From positions 1 to 64,000 of the forward strand of contig JAUCBJ010005630.1 of the NCBI GenBank assembly GCA_032718475.1: DNA of 64,000 nt. Direction: 5' to 3'. Every line of letters begins with the position of its first letter. Within the stretch, counting starts at the first letter, position 1. Below, piece by piece: positions 55,851 to 64,000 of the stretch. Source of the stretch: Nemertoderma westbladi (Eukaryota; Xenacoelomorpha; Nemertodermatida; Nemertodermatidae). The notes below the pieces were generated by a model. It made no database searches, had not been told where the DNA came from, and saw only the letters and a list, made by a program, of their open reading frames with translations. The position numbers and the translations under genes are program-made.

Positions 55851-56105
55851 GTAAAAAACAATAGCATTGTTGTTGCAAGCCCTAGGTGATTTAATAATAA
55901 AATGGTTTGTTAGTGGTTTATAAAATGTGGTTATAAAATAATAAATTTTTTATTTTTTTTTATTCTTTAATTATTTTCTAATGTATTTATTATGGGCCTA
56001 TTTTTTCTATTATTTATGATATTGCCAGTCCTCATAAACCGAATTTTCTAATTGGCGCTGGCGCCCTTCACAAATCGGCGCCCTGTGACACTTGCCCCCC
56101 CCCCC

Positions 56106-56255
56106 ATCGGTTTAGTTTATTGTTTTGGTTAAAATAACGTGCCACTGTAACCTGCTCCTTTCCCTAAATTGAAAATTTGACATTGAGGCGGGATATTAAT
56201 TCTCCAAGGCGGATTTTGGGTCCAGTCCCCCCCCCCCCCCCCCCCCCCCCCTCCT
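56106..56255 (-). repeat. Dispersed repeat (inverted copy of 14762-14895) with poly-C
   Basis: Reverse-complement match to 14762-14895 (CACTGTAACCTGCTCCTTTC and CATTGAGGCGGGATATTAAT), followed by a poly-C run of more than 20 bases. Confidence 0.65.
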
Positions 56256-56355
56256 GTCTCGCCAGCAATACTGCAATACTCCGTTCAGCCGTTTTTTTAA
56301 CGCAATAATTTTTATTGTCCGTTTAAATCCTTTTTTTGTCTTTTTTTTTACTTTT

Positions 56356-57528
56356 TGTAAAAGCTTTTGTGGGATAACTGATTCGTTTGCCTTGCTAACC
56401 AGTTCCCCCCAGTCGCTGGAATACTCTAAAAGGGATATCTAGCTAGAATAGTGCAAGCTACCGGCTGATTGGCTGATTTGCTGTGCGAAGGGATCTGGGC
56501 TCTGTTCGATCGGCCAACCAGCTTAGGAAGGTTGCCTCATAGCCCTGCTTTCCGTATCGGCCAATAGAATTTGAGTTGGCTTTGATTTTGACCTATCACA
56601 GAGCTACTGAACTGAATTTCCTATCTGTATGCTCATCCTCTGTGTTGGGTGGGAGCTTCGTGGAATAAGGGTAGCTGGTATCCTTGTATAGAGTCTTCTC
56701 ACATGATTCTGTTGTTGTGTTCCCATTTTTGCCAGAACATCGGCTTTTTGGAAGAACTCATGTTTCAGACTGCTTAAATTATAGAAAGTATAACTGTTAC
56801 CTTGTCTTAACTTACTAACCGGACTTTACTTACTAATCATATTGTTTGTACTGCTATTTACAGTCAGTTATTAATTGTATCGATTTGTTGATGAAATATT
56901 GTCATTTGGAGAATATTGATAAATCACCCAAATTTCCCAATTTTCTTGATACACTACAGGTTAGAGAGACAGGCTATATATAACAATTGCGATTTATATC
57001 AATGTGGTGTGTATTGAATCTAATGTTATTTAGTAGACACTACCTGAGTCAATTGCTGTTCTTTTTATGTGTGATCAAATTTACTGACGGTCGGCAGAAT
57101 AGTGTGTATGTTTGTGACTGGTAACAAAGCATTTCCTAAAGAATGCGCCTTATACTTTAATCATAAGCCTTATCGTTGCGTTTAGTATAAGTCCTAGCTC
57201 TGTTTAAATAGATAGAGCGCCACGTCCTAAAGGAACTGTTAATATTTCCCGAAAGTGAATAATATCTGTCAGAAATTATATATTAGTGATCAATCGAATA
57301 ATACAGTAGGTTTACACTGCAATCTTACACTGCAATAATAAAATTTAAGCATCCGAATTCAGCCTCCCGGGTATATCCAGCGGGTGAATGGTCGCGCATG
57401 GGCTGGCTTCGGCTAATGTTTTGTTTATTAGCATAAAATATTGTCGTATGCTAAAGGTCTGTTAATCAACTAAAAGACATATAAATTTTGGCAGGTTAAA
57501 CTGCTAAAGGTCTTCAAAAGCGCGAACA
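56356..57528 (+). mobile_element. 5' LTR of a second BEL/Pao copy
   Basis: Starts TGTAAAAGCTTTTGTGGGAT (56356) and ends AAAAGCGCGAACA (57528), the same ends as the LTRs at 42664-51092 read on the opposite strand. About 1.17 kb, considerably diverged from those LTRs. The flank before it is CTTTT (56351-56355); the partner target copy lies beyond the window. The coding region follows downstream on the plus strand. Confidence 0.88.
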
Positions 57529-59767
57529 GTAACAGTTATCGATCTTATTGCAGTAAGCAATAAGGTTGCAAAATACCGTAGTGACCGGTAAACCTGAACC
57601 GGTACTTCTGTAGGTCAGTAGGCCCAACTGCCAGAACCGGTACTGCTGTAGGTCCGTAAGTCCAACTGTCAGAACCGGTACTTCTGTAGGTCAGTAGGCC
57701 CAACTGTCATAACCGGTACCGGTACTGCTGTACAAGTACATTTAGTATTATTCGATTTTGATTATTGTATACCGGTAGGCTGTTTAAGAGATTAGGGACT
57801 GTACACCCCTTGTTCCTTTTGGAGCTTACTTATTTCTGTCAGTTTTATTTATTAGTAGGCCAGTATTGAGCAGAAGGCGTGTAAGCTTGCTCAGTCTATA
57901 CAGACAATTGGTAGGTCAGACTGTTGTCGGACTGTTGTTGAGTTTGGAGAGATTACGGAGTGTGTAGAGTTTGTCTGATAAAGTGCCAGTTAGTAAGTTG
58001 GGGCAGCCATAGCTGTAAGGTCAATCCCCTCTTAAAGAATAAGTCGTACTACCATATTAGCGCGCATACTAACTAACCGTTTTGGAATCTGCACATACTG
58101 TAGTTTATTTAGGCTTGACAGTATTCTGCCAGCTTTTGACCTGTGTTTGTTTGTGTAGTCTGTTCAGGTACCGTAATAGTTATTGCTCCGATATTTTGTA
58201 GGCTGGATTGTTGTCTAGCTATTATTAGGTCTGAAGGGATTGCTGCGTGTGTAGAGTAAGTCTGATAAAGTGCCAGTTAGTAAGTTGGGGCAACTCGTAG
58301 TCGTAAGGTCAACCCCCTCCTAAAGAATAAGTCGTACTACCGTATTAGCACGCATACTAACTAACAGTTTCAGAAGCTGTACATACTGTAGTTTGTTTAG
58401 GCTTGATAGTAGTAGGCCAGCATTTAGTTTGTATTCTGTTTGAGTATTCTGTACGGGTAGCGTAATATTTATTATTCAGAGTTTATGCGATTATTCGCAA
58501 CATTCATGTCCCCAAGTTTATTCCTACAGTAATTGTGCCTGTTACACATACCGTTATAGTTGAATTAACCCCGGTACTACACGGGCTGCTTGGCGTAGGT
58601 AAAGACTGGTGATTTAGTGCTCCGGTCACTCCAGCAGATGCCGTGGTTCTTTTAACTGTTCAAGTATATTTAACTGCTAGTTATCTGTTTTTAAATAAGT
58701 ACTTGTACCTAATTTAGGGTTTAGTGTACAGTGCTTTCCGAGAGTAATTAGTGTAGGCATTATTTTGTGTTGTAAAGCGGTTGATAGGCACATTCGTTAG
58801 CTCTGTTAACTTCTAGGTAGGAACACTCCGTGATACATAACGTAGTACCTATAGCGACACGCCTATAGGTCGTCAGGCGGTGGTATTTTCCTATCTGGAC
58901 AGCGCAACATATTTACTACTACTTATTATTTTCAAATACCGTAGTATCCTGTCTGTGGTAATAACCACAAGTTCTAACCCTTTGTTAGACTGGTTTATAG
59001 TTTCCCTGTAAAATTACCCTAAAAATTTCGTACGTAATATTTTGTTGTGTTTAATTAGAGAATTAATCTCACCCGTATCGTAAGTAATTAGTAGTAATAA
59101 GTAACTTAGGAAGTAGAATTATCTGTTTTAGTGTCAAATAAGTAGCACTTCACTAAGAGCTCTCAGCTTCTGTGTAGTGACTCCCCCAGAAATAATAACA
59201 TTTATTTCAAACATTGACAAAACCCATTTTTTAAACGGGTATATATATATTATAAATCAACTCAAAGATTTATAAATAGTAGGCCTGCCTTACAACAACT
59301 AGGCCTTAATATCAGTTGGACTACTGCTTAAATAACGGTAATAAAGTAAACTAAAGTAACCAAGTAACCCTAAAATATTCAGAAATTCAATTATTTAAAA
59401 TAATTGACATACCGGTATTTACAATAGGCTTATTATATTTATTTCTATAAATTTGAGCTAAAATCATACCGGTATTCTGTGATTAATTCTAGTTCATAAT
59501 TATACTTATATATATACTATAAGTGTAAGCTGCATACCGGTATTCACAATAGGCTTATTATATATTTGTATATTTGTACTAAAATTATATACCGGTATTC
59601 TGAGACAAACCTAGTCCACAATACTTATATATATTATAAGTGTATACCGGTATTCTAATATACTGTAATAAATTACCGGTACTAGGCAACGGTCATACTG
59701 AATTACTACACTTGCTTTAACTGTAACTATAGCAGTAAGCATTCAACTGTATAACAGGTAGCTAAGT
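57529..59767 (+). repeat. 2.2-kb leader of the second BEL/Pao copy with internal duplications
   Basis: Untranslated leader between LTR and gag. Three ~55-base units with CCGGTACTTCTGTAGGTCAG (57598-57730). A ~290-base tandem duplication (57946-58150 and 58240-58440; GATAAAGTGCCAGTTAGTAA and AAGAATAAGTCGTACTACC). A ~120-base duplication near 59411-59650 (ATACCGGTATT, then CAATAGGCTTATTATAT). The primer-binding site should begin right after 57528 but I cannot match it to a tRNA by eye. Confidence 0.75.
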
Positions 59768-62700
59768 ATGTCTGACACAAAGCAAAACATGTCAGACAGT
59801 TTAATCGATACAACCATCTGTGACAAAGATAGGAGTGTGGAACGAGTAAGAAAAGAGTTCAGTTCACCTCCTACTAAAAGAAAGGTCACTCCTCCAGTAG
59901 TATCAGACCCTAGGCTAATCCACCATAGGTCTGTCATAGGCACTCGGGCCCAGGTCAAACGGAACCAAGAAGCAGCTGTCCAACAGCAGCAAGATCCTAG
60001 TCAAGAAACTTGTTCCCAGCGACCCGATAGCTCCAGTAGTTCGGATACTGTAGAGCTGAACCCCGAACGCGGAGTACAGATGGCGGCTACAGCCTACTCA
60101 GACCCCCTTCTCACCCTTCCTGCCGCGGTATTAACAACTATATTTATTGCGGTGGAGGAACACCAAGTTGATTGGGCGAGAAATAAGCGAGCGACCCAAG
60201 ATAGTTATGCGGGATACGCCAGGGAAGAATTGATGTCTATTGTCGAGTCCCAATGGAACTTTCCCGGACCCGGACTCCCGTTAGATTTGTCCGAAGCTAC
60301 TTGGGAAGACATACACAGGATGGGAGTGACTAAAGATACGACGGATCCAGCTGTTTGAAAGAGGTCGGCAGCAGGATATGTGCAGGGGTTCTTCGGCTCC
60401 TTAGAATGATTAGAAGAACAACTGTTTCGACAACCCCAAGGACCTCAAGAGCAGGAAGAGCTGCTTTATCAAGTACGCGAAAGAACACTGCGCATTAGAC
60501 TAATCCTATCAGCCTTTGAGGAAACTTCTAAAAGAAGACAGGACACGTTGCTGCAAGTTGCTGTCAAGACATGGCTCCAACGGGTAGGTCTTAAAGTTCA
60601 AGAAACAGCCCAGTGGAAATCCCAGCTGGCTGAGCGACCAACCTATGACGAATCAACCGATGCCATCTTTTCTCAAACGGAAGGCGAAGCGACAGCAGAA
60701 AGACCGCGAAAGAGAGACGCCATCGACATCTATCTGTCAGACTATCAACGTTTCTTGGGTGATGAAGAGTTGAGGAGACGACTGGCTGGACTTTCCCCTA
60801 ATAGTGAAGGAACCAAGCATGTGTTGGACGCAATCGATACCGAAATGTTAGCTGCAAACCAAGCTAAATTTGATGAACAACTCCGCATCGCCAGAGCCCA
60901 GGAAGAACAAGTCAAGAAAAAACAGATAGAGGATCGAAAAGCAGCAGCAGCGGCAGCGGCAGAGGCAGAAAGAAAGGCTGCAGCGGCAGAAGCAGAAAGA
61001 AAGGCAGCAGAGGCAGAGGCAGAAAGAAAGGCTGCAGCGGCAGAGGCAGAAAGAAAGGCTGCAGCGGCAGAGGCAGAAAGAAAGGCTGCAGCGGCAGAGG
61101 CAGAAAGAAAATTGGCAGAAGCAGAAAGGAGAGCGTCTGACGAGATCGCCCAGCTAGCGTTGGAAAATATTCAGGAAAGTCAAGATCACATAAATAAACA
61201 GTTGACTGACAATCGAATGCAGATGATGAATCAATCTAATTCCAAACGCCAAGGTTATACATCATCGGAGGAGGGAGATACCACCGATCCTGAAGGCGGG
61301 GGAAATAGATATCGTCTCAGTAGGCGTAGAAAGACATCTCACCGTCATAAATTGCCCGATTTGCCCCCTGCTGTTAGAAGACAATTAACTAGTACAGCTG
61401 TAGGTAGTACAGAACCCACAGACCAAATTATTACCGTAAATAGACTCCCTACTATAGTGGATGGGCCGGAAATAGTTAGGCCTGTCGTTCCCAAAGGCAC
61501 GCCTGTGCTAGAAACCCCTGTACTTCCAAAGTCTAGCTCTAAATTCCCTTTACACAGTACTACACTGCCTGTACCCGGTAGAACAGTCCATGGGAATGCC
61601 CCAGTTCTTGAGGTCGAGAGAGAAATCCAAGATTTGTCTCCCGTCGTTCCGCGTCGGCCCGCTACTACGTTGGCGACTCCCGCTTCGGCGGTCGAGTGGG
61701 TTGATGAGGGACGGCGGGAGATGGGTCTCTTGCTCGGGCAGCTGAGAGAACACAGGGAATGTTCCTCACAGCAGATCCGAGATTTAGAAGGGACTGTCCA
61801 CCAACTTAAGGGAACAGTAAGGGAAAGTAGGGTAGAACTGCAAGAAGTGCAGCAAGGTATCGCGTTGGAACACGACAAATTAGTCAACATACAAAAGGGA
61901 ATACCCATAACCCCTGTAACAGTGTGTCAGCCTGTTAGGTCTGAAGTATTCCATGCGCAAGGTGTGGAGCCTACACGCATCTATACTGCTAGTGAAGTAG
62001 AAACTCCTATAGCAAACCCTATTAAGGGTGATTATAAACCTGTTGTTAATGATATTCCCTATAGACCTGATAATAATCCTAGAAGTTCATATACCGATAA
62101 TTCGATATTAAATAATACGATGGCCCAAGACAGCTTTACGCGTCAGATGGCTAGAACAGAAGCCCGCCAGGCGGTTAAAGTGGGAGAAATCGTCAAATTC
62201 AATGGAGATGAGATGAAATGGTTACCGTTTAATGAATATTACGAAGATAGCATACAGAACTCTGTACTATCTAGCGGAGAGAAACTGAGATTCCTCATCA
62301 AATGTTTGGAAGGACCTCCCAAGTTAATGGCGTTGAAGTTTATTGGACATCCAAATGGATTAAGACAAGTTTGGGATACATTAAACACCAGGTATGGTAA
62401 TAAGGATAACATAGCTAAGTATTTGTATGCAAAACTAGTAGCCCCCCGAAAGTTCCTCAGTAACGAGATTATATAATTTTCCGATGAGATTCAAGAGATC
62501 TGCCGACAATTGGATTGGTTAGGTAAGTCTCATGAATATCAGAGTTCTATGGTTATTGGAGCCATAGTCTCTACTTTGCCAAAGGGTGGAGTATGTACTC
62601 GCTGGGATAAGAAGGTATTGTATATGAATGAGCAGCAACGACGAAGCCCTACCATGGCTGATCTCATGTCCTTCTTAGATGGTGAAGTAAAGCTACAACT

Positions 62701-64000
62701 CATCAAGCAGTCCAGAGAGAAAACATCGGAAAATAAGGTGAGTGAGAAACCCGTTTCTAGGAGAAGAGTAACACCTGTGTGTTATACTGATGATGGCGAA
62801 AGTCAAGCTTCTCAAGAAGAAGACAGCGGGAAAGGCACCGAGAAATTTTACTATATTAACAAGACCTCAAAGGACGTAAGTAAACCTAAAGCTCGAACCC
62901 ATGACAGGAGAGAACAGGTTGCTAAGACTCCTCCTCAGTCTCCTAACAAAGTACACGGAAGAAAGCCCGAAGAAAGAACGAGAGTGCATAACGTTACCCA
63001 AGGTAAAGTGAGTAACATTAAACCAAACTGTGTGCTGTGCGACAGGCCCCACCGTTTGAGTGCGTGTGCTGAATTCCTTAAGAAATCCCTAGTAGCCAGA
63101 CGAGAAGTCGTGTGGGATAAGAGGTTATGCTATAATTGCCTCAGACCAGGACACCAACGGCGAACCTGTTACTCCGACATAAAGTGTGCAAAGTGCGGTA
63201 CGAAACATCACGTCTTGTTACATAGCGAATTCGAACGAAACCACCCGAGTCAGGTAAGTGAGCCCGAATTACATGTCCAGTTCAGTGATGTGAACGACAC
63301 TGACCAAGGTTCTGAGTGGGAAGGATTCTATACAGACGAATTCTCCGATGCTAACGAATCCTGTTATCTAATAAATACCACAGTGTATCGAGCACTTACG
63401 TATGAAAAAGACACTGACGAGTTTACTCCAACTACCTTTGACAAACAACCATCTTGGAAAGTTCCAACTTCCAACATAGGAATAAGAGAATTTCCTGTAG
63501 TGCAAGTAAGAGTTCATGGTCTCAACAAAAGTTACATAGTGAACGCCCTACTTGATTCAGGCAGCACAGGAACATTCATCGATCAAGAATTAGCCGTAGA
63601 CATCTTTGCTGGACAACCCAAATTCTGCACTAAGTTGAATATGTCCGGAATTATGCAAGTTTGGAAATCTACCATCACGGCCGATTACTATGTAGGTGCG
63701 TTGTCCACTCCCCAGGATAAATTAGGAGAACAAAGTATAAGGTCAGTAAAAATGGTAGCTATAAAGAACTTCGCTAATACCCAAGTAGAGCCTTATAACT
63801 GGGACGAGGACGAGAGCATCCAACAACTTAAAATACCTCGATTCCAGACAGATTATCCTGGAGTGCAAATACTTATCGGCCAAAACGCTCACGAGGCGCT
63901 CGAGACATTGGAGAAACGACCTGCTCAACCGCAGCCACTACAAACCTATGCGGTAAGAACTAGAGTAGGTTGGTACTTTACTGGCCCTTAACGCAGAACT
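59768..64000 (+). pseudogene. BEL/Pao gag-pol (partial), four in-frame stops, runs off the window
   Basis: Starts at ATG 59768 and keeps one reading frame for over 4.2 kb. It is interrupted by TGA at 60356, TGA at 60407, TAA at 62474 and TAA at 63989, with no frameshift seen. Order: a Gag N-terminal part absent from the minus-strand copy, an Ala/Glu/Arg/Lys coiled coil (60940-61140), second coiled coil (~61740-61870), Gag core (FNGDEMKWLPFNEYY, ~62200), zinc knuckles (~63020-63220; CYNCLRPGHQRRTC) and protease DSG (~63550; NALLDSGSTGTFID). RT, RNase H and integrase would lie beyond 64000. The product shares most residues with the minus-strand copy. The stops make this copy inactive unless read through. 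Confidence 0.9.
60945..61125 (+). repeat. In-frame repeat encoding (A)AEAERKA units in Gag
   Basis: Six to seven units of about 24-30 bases encode A-E-A-E-R-K-A-A-A, a charged alanine-rich coiled coil or single alpha-helix. It is followed by a related LAEAERRASDE stretch. Period is a multiple of three. Confidence 0.9.

Noticed and set aside
55063-55878. Open frames of 271, 266 and 193 codons on both strands
   Set aside because: The 48-bp unit is a multiple of three and lacks stops, so every frame that is open in one unit stays open. No start context or homology.

Overview
The window looks like nuclear DNA from an invertebrate metazoan, probably marine. It carries animal-specific genes: a Treslin/TICRR-type replication factor, RXYLT1, DCUN1D, a PRDM9-type PR/SET zinc-finger gene and a secreted fibrinogen-domain protein. 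GT-AG introns, AATAAA signals, non-LTR and BEL/Pao retrotransposons, hAT-like and MITE-like elements and many minisatellites support this. I cannot name the phylum from sequence alone. No tRNA or rRNA gene and no CRISPR array was seen.

Layout. 1-3.7 kb: repeats, including a long inverted-repeat pair and a 5'-truncated LINE with a 9-bp target duplication. 4.0-7.5 kb: a one-exon Treslin/TICRR-like gene (+). 8.5-10.4 kb: a non-autonomous hAT-type element with an exact 8-bp target duplication and an inner inverted repeat carrying a recurring CAAAACCCAGTA word. 11.1-12.3 kb: RXYLT1 (+), whose last codons and stop lie in the first unit of a 34-bp satellite. 13-18 kb: inverted repeats, a SINE-like unit and a decayed LINE. 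18.5-19.2 kb: DCUN1D (+), one exon. 23-24.3 kb: a recurring TAACGTCCGACAC word and a 286-bp MITE. 25.0-28.0 kb: a PRDM9-like gene (-), broken by two frameshifts in the PR/SET domain and by a LINE inserted in the coding exon. 28.1-31.8 kb: a nearly full-length but decayed copy of the same LINE family, itself holding a MITE. 32.8-36.5 kb: minisatellite, an orphan exon-like segment and a LINE fragment. 37.4-40.6 kb: a two-coding-exon fibrinogen-domain gene whose intron is mostly a 34-bp tandem array. 40.9-41.8 kb: a second LINE type. 42.1-54.9 kb: a GATAG-type satellite interrupted by a LINE, itself interrupted by an 8.4-kb BEL/Pao element. 55.1-55.85 kb: a 48-bp tandem array. 56.36 kb to the window end: a second, older BEL/Pao copy (+), cut off by the window.

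The most unusual stretch is the BEL/Pao element at 42664-51092. Its two LTRs are almost identical. Its gag-protease frame survives as one 924-codon reading frame in which reverse transcriptase, RNase H and the integrase core have dropped out. Between the end of pol and the 3' LTR it carries about 3.2 kb of extra DNA. That segment holds a chain of short overlapping ORFs of no family I recognise, plus a divergent ORF 29 bp from the first of them. This is the best candidate for something undescribed. The second is the PRDM9-like locus, where the insertion scar can be read base by base.

The host genes do not form an operon or pathway: Treslin acts in replication origin firing, DCUN1D in cullin neddylation, RXYLT1 in dystroglycan glycosylation, the FReD protein outside the cell, and PRDM9-type proteins on chromatin. 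Three host genes appear intronless here although their vertebrate counterparts are multi-exon.
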